Below, in pieces: positions 43,749 through 52,383 of a DNA stretch of 64,000 bases. How positions within the stretch are numbered: the stretch's first letter is position 1; every line of letters begins with the position of its first letter. Both the position numbers and the translations under genes were made by a program. The stretch is from Moraxella atlantae NBRC 14588 (GTDB lineage: Bacteria > Pseudomonadota > Gammaproteobacteria > Pseudomonadales > Moraxellaceae). The DNA lies in assembly GCF_001591265.1 (NCBI RefSeq), contig NZ_BCUL01000002.1, positions 1-64,000 of the forward strand, written 5' to 3'. Under the pieces are notes generated by a model that had not been told where the DNA came from, searched no databases, and saw only the letters and a program-made list of their open reading frames with translations.

Positions 43749-44069
43749 ATGATTCAGCTTACCGAACGCGCCGCCGACCATGTGCGCAATTTTTTGCAAA
43801 ATCGTGGACATGGTGAGGGAATTCGCATAGGTGTACGCACAGCAGGCTGTTCGGGGCTTGCCTATGTTCTTGAATTTGTTGATACCCCCGATAGTAATGA
43901 TGAGCGTTTTGATAGCTACGGCGTGAATGTATTTGTTGATCCTAAAAGTTTGGTCTATCTGAATGGCTTACAGATGGATTATGTCACCGAAGGCTTGAAC
44001 GAAGGCTTTAAATTCACCAATCCTAACCAAACGGGCGAATGCGGCTGCGGTGAGTCATTCACCGTTTGA
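43749..44069 (+). CDS. iscA: A-type iron-sulfur carrier IscA
   Basis: A 106-residue A-type carrier. The three Cys of the family are present, one in TAGCSGLAY and two in the terminal ECGCGESF. The start at 43749 follows AAGGAG with six-base spacing; an in-frame ATG at 43713 would add 12 atypical residues. It carries Fe-S clusters or iron to apo-targets. Confidence 0.97.
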   Translation: MIQLTERAADHVRNFLQNRGHGEGIRIGVRTAGCSGLAYVLEFVDTPDSNDERFDSYGVNVFVDPKSLVYLNGLQMDYVTEGLNEGFKFTNPNQTGECGCGESFTV

Positions 44070-44123
44070 TGGATCATACCGTTCGATAGATAATTGGTAC
44101 AAGTATTGGGTGAGAGGTGTGTC

Positions 44124-44720
44124 ATGGTCAATTATTTTGCATTAATGGGAATGCCAACGGATTTTGCGCTGGATGAGGGGCAACTGGCAGCAAATCTGCG
44201 CTGTTTGCAGCAGCAGTATCATCCCGATATGCAATCTGGTGATGGGCAAGCGGTACCGATGCCAGCTGTGCAGACGATTGACTTAAGCCATCTGAATGCT
44301 GAACAGCAATCGGCGCTGATTAACACCGCCTATCATACGCTCAAGTCTGTCGATAGCCGCGCGCTACATTTGTTAGCCTTGCGTGGCTTAACCTTATCAC
44401 CCAATGCATCAATCGCTGATGGTGAGTTTTTGGCGCGCGCGCTGGAATTTCGTATTGAGCTAGACGAAGCAGATGGCACCAGTCTATCTACACTAAAAGC
44501 TGAGCTTAATGATTGGCTAGAGCAGAACACAGCGGAGTTTGCTGCGGCGTATGCCGAGCTGGTCGCATTGCCCGAGCAGGTTTCGGCAGATCACCCGATG
44601 GCTAAACGTGCACTGGCAACAGTGCAGCGGTTGCAGTTTTTGATCAAAGTATTGCAAGATGTGGCAAAAACTGCCGACCAATTAGCACAAGCCGATGATG
44701 ATACAGATTTGTACGTTTGA
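44124..44720 (+). CDS. hscB: Fe-S co-chaperone HscB
   Basis: A 198-residue J-type co-chaperone that brings IscU to HscA and stimulates its ATPase. The N-terminal J domain has the HPD motif (QQYHPDMQ, about residues 32-34 of the domain) and the NTAYHTLKS helix; the C-terminal three-helix domain binds IscU. The start at 44124 follows GAGAGG; the frame opens ten codons earlier but without a good site. Confidence 0.95.
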   Translation: MVNYFALMGMPTDFALDEGQLAANLRCLQQQYHPDMQSGDGQAVPMPAVQTIDLSHLNAEQQSALINTAYHTLKSVDSRALHLLALRGLTLSPNASIADGEFLARALEFRIELDEADGTSLSTLKAELNDWLEQNTAEFAAAYAELVALPEQVSADHPMAKRALATVQRLQFLIKVLQDVAKTADQLAQADDDTDLYV

Positions 44721-44783
44721 TACGTTTATGCTGTTAGCCATCAATCATTTGAATTTTAGATTTTTTTAGGGTGTGATTGTTGT

Positions 44784-46667
44784 ATGTCGTTATTGCAAAT
44801 TGCTGAACCCAACCAAAGCGCAACCCCTCATGCACACCGTTATGCGCTTGGAATTGATTTAGGTACCACGCGCTCACTGGTAGCGGTTGTGCGTTCGGGA
44901 CAGGCACAGGTATTGGGCGAGCAAGACAACGATAAGCTGCTGCCATCGGTGGTGTATTTTGGTGCTGACCAAACGCTGGTGGGGCAAGCGGCTGAGGCAA
45001 TGTCGGAGCAAGCACCTGAGTATACCGTGCGTTCGATTAAGCGTTTTATGGGGCGTACGGCCGCTGATATTCGCTTTAACCATCCATACCAGCTGACGGG
45101 TGATGCAGGCTTTATGCCCAGTATCGTCACCCCACAAGGCAATAAAAACCCTGTTGAAATCTCCGCGCTGATTTTGCGCAAGCTTTATGAACGCGCTGCG
45201 CATGCTTTGCCTGCCGATAGCACCTTGCAAGCAGTTATCACTGTACCTGCGTATTTTGATGAAGCCCAACGGCAAGCCACCAAAGACGCGGCAGTATTGG
45301 CAGGTATTGATGTGTTGCGTTTGCTCAATGAGCCGACTGCTGCCGCGTTGGCGTATGGGCTTGATGCGCAGCAAGCACAAGCGTATCATCTGATTTATGA
45401 CTTGGGCGGTGGGACGTTTGATGTATCCTTGCTCAAACTCAACCAAGGCGTGTATGAAGTCATCGCCACAGGCGGTAACAGCGCGTTGGGTGGTGACGAT
45501 ATCGACCGTTTGATCGCACATTGGCTGCTTAAACAAGCAGGTTTTGATCCTGCCCAGGTCAGTGCGGCCGACAAACAACGCTTGAATGTACAAGCGCGGC
45601 GCTATAAAGAACAACTAACCGACGCGCCCACCGTTGAAGTGCAAGTTGCTTTAACCGACGGTGCGGCTGACACATGGCACGGTACGCTTAGCCAAGCTCA
45701 GCTAGCAGACATTATCCGCCCTGTGACAACGCGCACTTTGGCGGTGTGTGAGCAGGTGCTGCGTGATGGTAAGCTTGAGGCATCTGCGCTTGACGCGGTT
45801 GTGTTGGTGGGTGGATCAACGCGTATGCCTGTGATTCAGCAAGCGGTGCGTGAGGCATTTGGGCAAGAACCGTTGTGTAAGCTTGATCCCGATGAAGTTG
45901 TCGCGCTAGGTGCGGCCACGTATGCCCAGCAGCTCATGCATAACGAGAGCGATAACCAAGTCTTACTTCTTGATGTCACGCCGCTGTCATTGGGGCTTGA
46001 GACGATGGGCGGTTTGACTGAGGTCATCATACCGCGTAACACGCCAATCCCTGTTGCTCGTCAGCAGGTGTTCACCACGTATCAAGATAACCAAAACGCG
46101 ATGATTATTCATGTGGTGCAAGGCGAGCGCGACCAAGTGGCGGACAACCGTACATTGGGGCAGTTCAAACTAACTGATATTCCTGCTATGAAAGCAGGGC
46201 TTGCGCGTATTGAAGTCACCTTTGCCATTGACGCCAACGGACAGCTGACTGTAACTGCCAAAGAGCTGACCACGGGCAAGCACAGCCAAATTCACGTAAC
46301 GCCTGCGTATGGGCTATCAGAGGCCGACCAACAAGCCTTGCTACAAGCAGGTTTTGACAATGCAGCGGCGGACAAAAACGCGCGTAGTTTGATTGAGCGT
46401 AAGGTTGAAGCCCAGCGCGAACTGCTGGCAGTAGAATCTGCCGTCACAGAATTTGGTGCATTATTGGACGATCGTGACCGCCAAACCTTACTGGCAGCGA
46501 TGGATGTGCTCAAGCACGCGCTTGCCCGTGATGACGCTGCCGCGATTGATGATGCCAGCCACGCCTTAAAGCCACACAGCGATAACTTTGCCGCGCGTAT
46601 CATGAACCAAGCCGTTGCCGACTCTTTGACAGGCACAACGATGGATGACTGGCAAGCTTCATCTTAA
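44784..46667 (+). CDS. hscA: Fe-S assembly chaperone HscA (Hsp70 family)
   Basis: A 627-residue specialised Hsp70 that acts on the IscU LPPVK motif. ATPase domain signatures: GIDLGTTRSLVAV near residue 22, IYDLGGGTFDVSLL near 205 and VVLVGGSTRMPVIQ near 340. The substrate-binding domain (DVTPLSLGLETMGG on) and helical lid follow. The N-terminus is extended by ~20 residues relative to DnaK, as in HscA. A repeated element at 46680 separates it from fdx. Confidence 0.97.
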   Translation: MSLLQIAEPNQSATPHAHRYALGIDLGTTRSLVAVVRSGQAQVLGEQDNDKLLPSVVYFGADQTLVGQAAEAMSEQAPEYTVRSIKRFMGRTAADIRFNHPYQLTGDAGFMPSIVTPQGNKNPVEISALILRKLYERAAHALPADSTLQAVITVPAYFDEAQRQATKDAAVLAGIDVLRLLNEPTAAALAYGLDAQQAQAYHLIYDLGGGTFDVSLLKLNQGVYEVIATGGNSALGGDDIDRLIAHWLLKQAGFDPAQVSAADKQRLNVQARRYKEQLTDAPTVEVQVALTDGAADTWHGTLSQAQLADIIRPVTTRTLAVCEQVLRDGKLEASALDAVVLVGGSTRMPVIQQAVREAFGQEPLCKLDPDEVVALGAATYAQQLMHNESDNQVLLLDVTPLSLGLETMGGLTEVIIPRNTPIPVARQQVFTTYQDNQNAMIIHVVQGERDQVADNRTLGQFKLTDIPAMKAGLARIEVTFAIDANGQLTVTAKELTTGKHSQIHVTPAYGLSEADQQALLQAGFDNAAADKNARSLIERKVEAQRELLAVESAVTEFGALLDDRDRQTLLAAMDVLKHALARDDAAAIDDASHALKPHSDNFAARIMNQAVADSLTGTTMDDWQASS

Positions 46668-46679
46668 GCAAATTTTTAT

Positions 46680-47016
46680 CCTCCGTTGCTGTAAAACCAC
46701 CGACTTTGGGCGGTGGCTATAAGGCAATTGTTAAATGCGATAAGTTTTGCTACACTCATCTCATTATATTTAATGTCTTACCGTCCACAGTTAAGTCTAA
46801 ATTGCGAGTACGCAGTAACTTAACTGGTAAGACGTTTCCAAACACACACTTAAGCTAATTTGTGTCTATGACAATCCTAACGGTAAGATTAGCTTAAAAT
46901 GAGAACCTAAGATGTACGGTGTGTCGTACGGGCGGTTGCCGCTATCTTAGGTTTGCGGTCGGGCTTGACCGTCTAGCAGTAGGAATCCCCTCACTTTAGG
47001 CAGGGGAGGAAGTCAA
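46680..47016 (+). mobile_element. IS200/IS605-derived non-autonomous palindromic element, copy 1
   Basis: About 337 bp, ~90% identical by eye to 59896-60236. Both copies follow TTTATC. The left end has the hairpin CCACCG/CGGTGG (46697-46702 with 46711-46716). Internal inverted repeats form long stems (CAGTTAAGT/ACTTAACTG; TTAAGCTAAT/ATTAGCTTAA; AACCTAAGAT/ATCTTAGGTT). The right end reads GAATCCCCTCACTTTAGG, then a GGGGAGGAAGTCAA tail, the classic IS605-family right terminus. No protein is encoded. It lies between hscA and fdx, in the direction of transcription. It is either a MITE-like (PATE) relic or an element carrying an omegaRNA-like structure. Confidence 0.8.
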
Positions 47017-47055
47017 TCACAAAAACCATTTGTTGATTAGCATTTAGGAACCGCC

Positions 47056-47394
47056 ATGCCGACCATTACCGTGTTACCCCATCACAGCATTTGCCCCAAT
47101 GGTGCAAGTTTTGAGCTGGCAGAAGGTGATAATCTGTGCGCAGGCTTGTTGTCGCACGATGTGCCCATTGAGCACGCGTGTGATATGTCGAAAGCCTGTA
47201 CAACGTGCCATGTTGTCGTGCGTAAGGGCTTTAATAGCCTTGATGAGATGGACGACATCGAAGCGGACTTGCTTGACCGTGCGTGGGGTCTTGAGCCTGA
47301 CTCGCGGCTGTCTTGCCAAGTGCAAGTGGCAGATGAGGATTTGACGATTGAAATTCCCAAATACACCATCAATCACGCATCAGAAAATCACTGA
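47056..47394 (+). CDS. fdx: ISC-system [2Fe-2S] ferredoxin
   Basis: A 112-residue adrenodoxin-type ferredoxin that supplies electrons for cluster assembly. Four cluster Cys are visible: CDMSKACTTC (three) and the fourth in SRLSCQV. Start ATG after AGGA. It is the last gene of the isc operon; no iscX follows and a terminator is at 47414. The mobile element upstream means its mRNA contains a heavily folded ~340-nt spacer if it is still read from the iscR promoter. Confidence 0.97.
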   Translation: MPTITVLPHHSICPNGASFELAEGDNLCAGLLSHDVPIEHACDMSKACTTCHVVVRKGFNSLDEMDDIEADLLDRAWGLEPDSRLSCQVQVADEDLTIEIPKYTINHASENH

Positions 47395-47413
47395 TTTTGC
47401 CCAACATGGAACT

Positions 47414-47452
47414 AATAAGCCGCGCTTGACTATATCGCGGCTTATTTTTTTA
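47414..47452 (+). terminator. Intrinsic terminator of the isc operon
   Basis: An 11-bp perfect stem AATAAGCCGCG (47414-47424) with CGCGGCTTATT (47436-47446) is followed by T residues to 47452, 20 bp past the fdx stop. Confidence 0.88.
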
Positions 47453-47581
47453 CTTGTTCTTAGCGTGCATAGCGATTAAGATAAACCTTTATAAAAAAAG
47501 ATATCTAAAAAGCGGCTATGATGCGATAGCGGCATACAACGGCTGGCTAACAGCCGCCACTTGACAGACAAAGGGGTTATG

Positions 47582-49309
47582 ATGTCCACGCCAAACACCA
47601 CCAACACACAGACGCTGATTGAGCAATTGAACGCTATCGTTGGCGACCAACACGTTTTGACCACTGACCAGCAGACGCGGCGGTTTCGTCAAGGGCAGCG
47701 TTTTGGTGAGGGGGATGTGTTGGCGGTGGTCTGCCCAGGAACGCTGCTTGAGCAATGGCAGGTATTGCAAGCGGCGATTGGTGCAGATTGTGTTGTTATT
47801 ATGCAGGCGGCAAACACAGGTTTGACGGGCGGCTCAACGCCACACGGCGACGACTACGACCGCCCCGTGGTGATTATCAGCACCCTGCGGCTCAAAGGTA
47901 TTCAAGTGATCAACGACGGCAAACAAGTGGTCTGCTTACCGGGTGCAACGCTCGATAGCCTTGAGCACACCCTAAAACCATATGACCGCGAACCGCATTC
48001 GGTGATCGGCTCGTCGTGCATTGGTGCGTCGGTATTGGGCGGTATTTGCAATAATTCTGGCGGCGCATTGGTACGCCGTGGTCCTGCCTACACCGAGCTT
48101 GCCTTGTACGCGCAGGTTGATGATGCAGGGCAGCTGCGTTTGGTTAATCATTTGGGCATTGATTTGGGCGATACCCCCGAGCAAATCTTGACGCGCTTAC
48201 AAGCACAAGACTACCGCGCAAGCGATATTCACAACGACAACGACCGCCGCGCATCGGATAACCGCTATGCCCACGAGGTCACCCAAGTCGATGCCGATAC
48301 GCCTGCACGGTTTAATGCCGACCCCTCGCGTCTGTTTGAAGCGTCGGGTTCAGCGGGCAAGGTATGCGTGTTTGCCGTGCGCCTTGATACGTTTGCTAAA
48401 GTCGATAGCAGCGTGTTTTATATCGGCAGTAATGATCCGCACGACTTGACCGCAATTCGTCGCTATATGCTGACTGCATTGCCAAGCCTACCAATCGCAG
48501 GCGAATATATCCACCGCACCGCGTACAATATCGGCGAAAAATACGGCAAAGACACGTTTTTATTTATTGAAAAATTTGGCACGGTCAATGTGCCCAAGGC
48601 ATACGCGCTCAAAGATAAAGTTGATGCCGCGTTGGCAAATTTTAACATCAATCACTTGACCGACCGCCTGCTACAAGCGTTTACGTTCTTTTTGCCCAGT
48701 CACCTGCCCAAACGTATGAATGAATTTCGCGACCAATACGAGCACCATTTGATTGTACGGGTTGAAAACGACAGCAAGGTGGCGACCGAGCAGTTCTTGC
48801 AAGAATACTTCGCCGTGCACCCCACAGGTAGCTACTTTTTGTGCGATGCCGAAGAGGGGCGTAAGGCGTTTTTGCACCGTTTTGCTGTGGCAGGTGCAGC
48901 GATTCGCTACCGCGATACGCACAAGGCGGACGTTGAGGATATCGTCGCGCTGGATATCGCCTTGCGGCGCAATGATGCTGATTGGGTTGAGCAGTTGCCG
49001 CAAACGCTTGAGGACAATATTGTGCACAAGCTGTACTACGGACACTTTTTTTGCCATGTGTTTCATCAAGACTATATTGTCAAAAAAGGCGTGAATCCGC
49101 TTGAGATGGAACACGCCATGTGGAAACTTTTGGATAAACGCAAAGCCGAATACCCTGCCGAGCACAACGTGGGGCATTTGTATATTGCCAAGCCTGCTTT
49201 GGCGCAGTTTTACCGCAAACTTGACCCGACCAATAGCTTTAACGTTGGCATTGGGCATACGTCAAAATTTAAATATTGGGGCAGACAGCCAGCCAAAGAC
49301 TTGGTATAA
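47582..49309 (+). CDS. dld: Quinone-dependent D-lactate dehydrogenase
   Basis: A 575-residue FAD-linked, membrane-associated enzyme oxidising D-lactate to pyruvate with electrons passed to quinone. The FAD-binding PCMH-type domain is visible (AANTGLTGGSTPHGDDYDRPVVIIS, then PGATLDSLEHTL and SCIGASVLGGICNNSGGALVRRGPAYTE). The C-terminal part (GHFFCHVFHQDYIVKKG, AEHNVGHLY) matches the E. coli Dld membrane-binding/cap type. The start at 47582 has AAGGGG six bases upstream; a TTG at 47561 is unlikely. Its own terminator follows at 49346. Confidence 0.95.
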   Translation: MSTPNTTNTQTLIEQLNAIVGDQHVLTTDQQTRRFRQGQRFGEGDVLAVVCPGTLLEQWQVLQAAIGADCVVIMQAANTGLTGGSTPHGDDYDRPVVIISTLRLKGIQVINDGKQVVCLPGATLDSLEHTLKPYDREPHSVIGSSCIGASVLGGICNNSGGALVRRGPAYTELALYAQVDDAGQLRLVNHLGIDLGDTPEQILTRLQAQDYRASDIHNDNDRRASDNRYAHEVTQVDADTPARFNADPSRLFEASGSAGKVCVFAVRLDTFAKVDSSVFYIGSNDPHDLTAIRRYMLTALPSLPIAGEYIHRTAYNIGEKYGKDTFLFIEKFGTVNVPKAYALKDKVDAALANFNINHLTDRLLQAFTFFLPSHLPKRMNEFRDQYEHHLIVRVENDSKVATEQFLQEYFAVHPTGSYFLCDAEEGRKAFLHRFAVAGAAIRYRDTHKADVEDIVALDIALRRNDADWVEQLPQTLEDNIVHKLYYGHFFCHVFHQDYIVKKGVNPLEMEHAMWKLLDKRKAEYPAEHNVGHLYIAKPALAQFYRKLDPTNSFNVGIGHTSKFKYWGRQPAKDLV

Positions 49310-49345
49310 GTGATTGGTTTTAAAGATTTTTGTGTTAAAACGTAT

Positions 49346-49378
49346 AAAAAATCCCCGTCACAAAACGGGGATTTTTTT
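49346..49378. terminator. Bidirectional terminator between dld and the MHS symporter
   Basis: AAAAAATCCCCG (49346-49357) pairs with CGGGGATTTTTT (49366-49377), an 8-nt loop between them, giving T runs on both strands for two convergent genes. Confidence 0.88.
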
Positions 49379-49392
49379 GGTCAATGATCACA

Positions 49393-50751
49393 CTAATCAA
49401 TCAAATCCATGTCTTTGGTTTCGTGCAAAGAGCCAATCGCAATCAGCGATAACACCGCATTGACCGCGATATACACACCCACGCCAAACATACCGTAATT
49501 TTCATTGATTTTGATTGCCACCAGCGTTGCAATCGATGCGCCGACGATCGCAGCAAAGTTATACGCCAACGACGCGCCCGAATAGCGCACCTCGGTGGGA
49601 AATAGTTCGGGTAACAGTGCCGCCATCGGGCCAAACGTCATGCCCATAAATACCATGCCAATCATCAGCATGCTAAAGACGCTCATGGGTGTACCGTTGG
49701 TCAAAAACAGTGGCAAGCATAGCCCAAACACCAAAATACCAAACGTCACGCCCAACAGCCACTTTTTGCGCCCGATTTTGTCTGCAGCCACGCCTGAGAT
49801 ACTGATAAATAAACCAAACACCAGCGCACCAAGCATTAAAAAGCCAGTAAACGTATTGGATGGAATACCAAGCCCGACGGGGTGACCTGCAGCCGACACC
49901 CCAACAGGCGTTTTGGAATACACCTGCACAAACGCGGTCATGATATAAAACAGCACATACGTCGTCGAGGCGGCAAACGTACCTTGAACAATCGGTCGCC
50001 AGTATTGACGAAACACCTTCATGACAGGTGCTTGCACCTTTTTACCTTCTTGCTCAGCGGCGCGAAACACATGGCTTTCATGCAAATTCAAACGCACGTA
50101 CAGCCCGACCAACACCATCACAAACGACAGCAAAAATGGAATTCGCCACGCCCATTCAACCAACGCCTCTTTGCCCAATGTCGCGCTTAGGATAAAAAAC
50201 AGCCCATTGGCAAGCAACAGCCCAATTGGCGCGCCCAACTGCGGAAACGTACCATACCACGCGCGTTTGCCCTCAGGCGCGTTTTCGGTGGCAACCAATG
50301 CTGCACCGCCCCATTCACCACCTAAGCCAATGCCTTGCCCAATGCGGCACAGGCACAGCAGTAGCGGCGCGAGTACACCTACTTGGGCGTACGTTGGCAA
50401 CAGCCCAATGGCTACGGTGGATAGCCCCATCGTTAAAAGCGAGGCGACCAGTGTACGTTTGCGTCCCAAACGGTCACCAAAATGCCCAAAAATTATTGAG
50501 CCCAACGGACGCGCGACAAACGCCAACGCAATCGACACCAATGACAGCAGCATCGCCACGTGTTTGTCACTTTTGTCAAAAAATTGACTGTCAAAAATCA
50601 GTACCGCCGCCGTGGCATAAATATAATAATCATAAAATTCAATCGCTGTGCCGATCATCGAAGCAATTGCGACCTTGGTCGGGTCATTGCGCAGCGTGTC
50701 ATCGTGCGCGGCAGGCCCGGTGTGAGGGGTAGGGGAAGTAGTCATCGACAT
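49393..50751 (-). CDS. MFS metabolite:H+ symporter (MHS/ProP-ShiA family)
   Basis: A 452-residue 12-helix carrier. MHS-family marks: IGTAIEFYDYYIYATAAVLIF in helix 1, FGHFGDRLGRKRTLVASLLTMG in the first loop, CRIGQGIGLGGEWGGAALVATENAP and LFPTEVRYSGASLAYN. Known relatives carry shikimate, proline/betaine, citrate or alpha-ketoglutarate; the sequence alone does not choose. The start at 50751 (AGG about 10 bases upstream) is preferred over the frame's first ATG at 50787; a third ATG is at 50745. It is divergent from the McrB-like gene. Confidence 0.9.
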   Translation of the reverse strand: MSMTTSPTPHTGPAAHDDTLRNDPTKVAIASMIGTAIEFYDYYIYATAAVLIFDSQFFDKSDKHVAMLLSLVSIALAFVARPLGSIIFGHFGDRLGRKRTLVASLLTMGLSTVAIGLLPTYAQVGVLAPLLLCLCRIGQGIGLGGEWGGAALVATENAPEGKRAWYGTFPQLGAPIGLLLANGLFFILSATLGKEALVEWAWRIPFLLSFVMVLVGLYVRLNLHESHVFRAAEQEGKKVQAPVMKVFRQYWRPIVQGTFAASTTYVLFYIMTAFVQVYSKTPVGVSAAGHPVGLGIPSNTFTGFLMLGALVFGLFISISGVAADKIGRKKWLLGVTFGILVFGLCLPLFLTNGTPMSVFSMLMIGMVFMGMTFGPMAALLPELFPTEVRYSGASLAYNFAAIVGASIATLVAIKINENYGMFGVGVYIAVNAVLSLIAIGSLHETKDMDLID

Positions 50752-50964
50752 AACACAACCTATCAAAACTTGGCAAAACGCGCCCATACATGGCTTTGCA
50801 CGGCTTGCCCAACGTGTTTAGCAAAAAATAACTATAAATCATTGCAACAAATTAGCAAGAAAAATATCTATCATAAATATTTTTGATAGCGCTAACTTTT
50901 GGTTAAATATGTATGATTTTGGCATGGCGATTGGCAAAATTTGCATTGCCCAGCAAGGCAAAAA

Positions 50965-52380
50965 ATGCGTTACAATGACAAGTTTGGACAAGACAAAGAC
51001 AACCCTATGACGGCTGATTGGTTCGCGGTAGCGCACACCCAAGCGGATTTAGAGAATTTGGCATTCGACGTGGGCGACGGCACGCGCCCACCGCACAATG
51101 TAATTTTTACGGGCGTGGCAGGCAGCAGTAAGACCTACCGCTTGCAGCAGTTGGCACGTGCCTATAGCGAAACGCGCCCACCTGCTGATCGTGCGGCATT
51201 GCTTAATGCATTGGTTGGGCAATTAAGCTGGCGTGAGTTGTTGTGTTTGGTGTTTTTGCAGCAAGCGCAGCAGGGTAAAACCTTGCTCAAGGTTCCTGAG
51301 CTGACCAGTCACCCGTTTTTTGTCGCCAAAGCTACGCAAAACCAACGTCAAAATAATCTATCCAACACCGCATGGTCAGTACTGATGACCTACAGCAGTA
51401 AGGACTCTACCACCGTGCGCTATAGCCAACGCGCCGCGCAGGCATTTTTTGACAAAGATCAAGGCAGTAGTTGGTTTTTGTTGCCCGAAAGTATGCCGCT
51501 GTTGGCGGATTTGCAAACCCAGCTGGATGATTACCAAACCACGCTCAAGCAAGCCACCGTGACAACGATTGAGCGGTTTTGCTTGGTGAGTTTTCACCCT
51601 GCATATGGCTATGACGAGTTTGTCGAGGGCATCCGTCCGCAGATGGGGTCAAATGGGCACATGGCGTATGAGATCCGTGCAGGTGCGTTTTTGCAGTTGT
51701 GTGTCCAGGCTACTGCCGACCCCACGCATCGCTACGCCATGTTGATTGATGAAATCAATCGTGCCAACGTCGCGCGCGTGTTCGGCGAATTACTCAGCCT
51801 CATTGAGCCGAGCAAACGGCTGGGTATGCCCGATGCCATGCAGGTGCAGCTGGCATATTCGGGTAAGCCGTTTGGTGTGCCGCGTAATGTTGATATCTAT
51901 GCCACCATGAACACGCAAGATCACGCGCTTGTGCCACTGGATTTGGCAATGCGGCGGCGGTTTCGGTTTGTCACGTGCTTGCCGCAGCCGCAGCTGTTGG
52001 GCACGGTAATGTCAGCTGATGGGGCACAGGTTGAGTTATCGCGTCTTTTGGCTGCTTTAAATACCAAAATCAGCCAGCTATTGGGCGCAGATAGCCAACT
52101 GGGGCATAGTTTTTTGTGGCAAATCGACAGCATGGCGGATTTGGCGGCAGCATTTAGCCAAGTGATTATTCCGCAATTGACACACGTCTGTGGACAGCAA
52201 GGCGAGCTGTTACAAGCGATTTTGGGCGGTCAGATCATCGAGCTGTTGCCAACGGGGCAAACCCAGGGCGTATCTGGCGGCTTTGGCTACTTGCCCACGT
52301 CGAATGTCACGCGTTTTTGCATTCATCAGCACGCGCTGTATGACGCGGCAACCTATCAAGCGATTTACGCTGATGACTAA
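50965..52380 (+). CDS. McrB-like AAA+ ATPase of a restriction-type system
   Basis: A 471-residue AAA+ protein of the McrB clade. The start at 50965 has AAGG six bases upstream. P-loop GVAGSSKT (50-57): Ser55 stands where the Walker A consensus has Gly. After a ~140-residue insertion come FHPAYGYDEFVEGIRP, Walker B LIDEINRAN (Asp262, Glu263), and the ATMNTQDHALVPLDLAMRRRFRF segment with sensor and Arg-finger residues typical of McrB. Unlike E. coli McrB there is no N-terminal modified-DNA-binding domain, only ~45 residues before the P-loop. It is 3 bp from the McrC-like gene. It would be the GTP/ATP-driven motor of a modification-dependent restriction system; which DNA it recognises cannot be told. 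Confidence 0.85.
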   Translation: MRYNDKFGQDKDNPMTADWFAVAHTQADLENLAFDVGDGTRPPHNVIFTGVAGSSKTYRLQQLARAYSETRPPADRAALLNALVGQLSWRELLCLVFLQQAQQGKTLLKVPELTSHPFFVAKATQNQRQNNLSNTAWSVLMTYSSKDSTTVRYSQRAAQAFFDKDQGSSWFLLPESMPLLADLQTQLDDYQTTLKQATVTTIERFCLVSFHPAYGYDEFVEGIRPQMGSNGHMAYEIRAGAFLQLCVQATADPTHRYAMLIDEINRANVARVFGELLSLIEPSKRLGMPDAMQVQLAYSGKPFGVPRNVDIYATMNTQDHALVPLDLAMRRRFRFVTCLPQPQLLGTVMSADGAQVELSRLLAALNTKISQLLGADSQLGHSFLWQIDSMADLAAAFSQVIIPQLTHVCGQQGELLQAILGGQIIELLPTGQTQGVSGGFGYLPTSNVTRFCIHQHALYDAATYQAIYADD

Positions 52381-52383
52381 GCC

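Noticed and set aside
44874-45614. 246-codon open frame on the minus strand
   Set aside because: It lies wholly opposite hscA, whose Hsp70 motifs are unmistakable. No ribosome-binding site and no recognisable domain.
46860-47016. CRISPR-like or REP-like repeats at the isc element
   Set aside because: The repeats are inverted and nested within a single element found twice in the window, not a regular array with spacers; the right end is of IS200/IS605 type.
48671-49258. 195-codon open frame on the minus strand
   Set aside because: It is antisense to dld and has the composition of a shadow frame.
50021-50587. 188-codon open frame on the plus strand
   Set aside because: It is opposite the MHS symporter gene; the product is Pro/Ser/Thr/Asn-rich with no known pattern.
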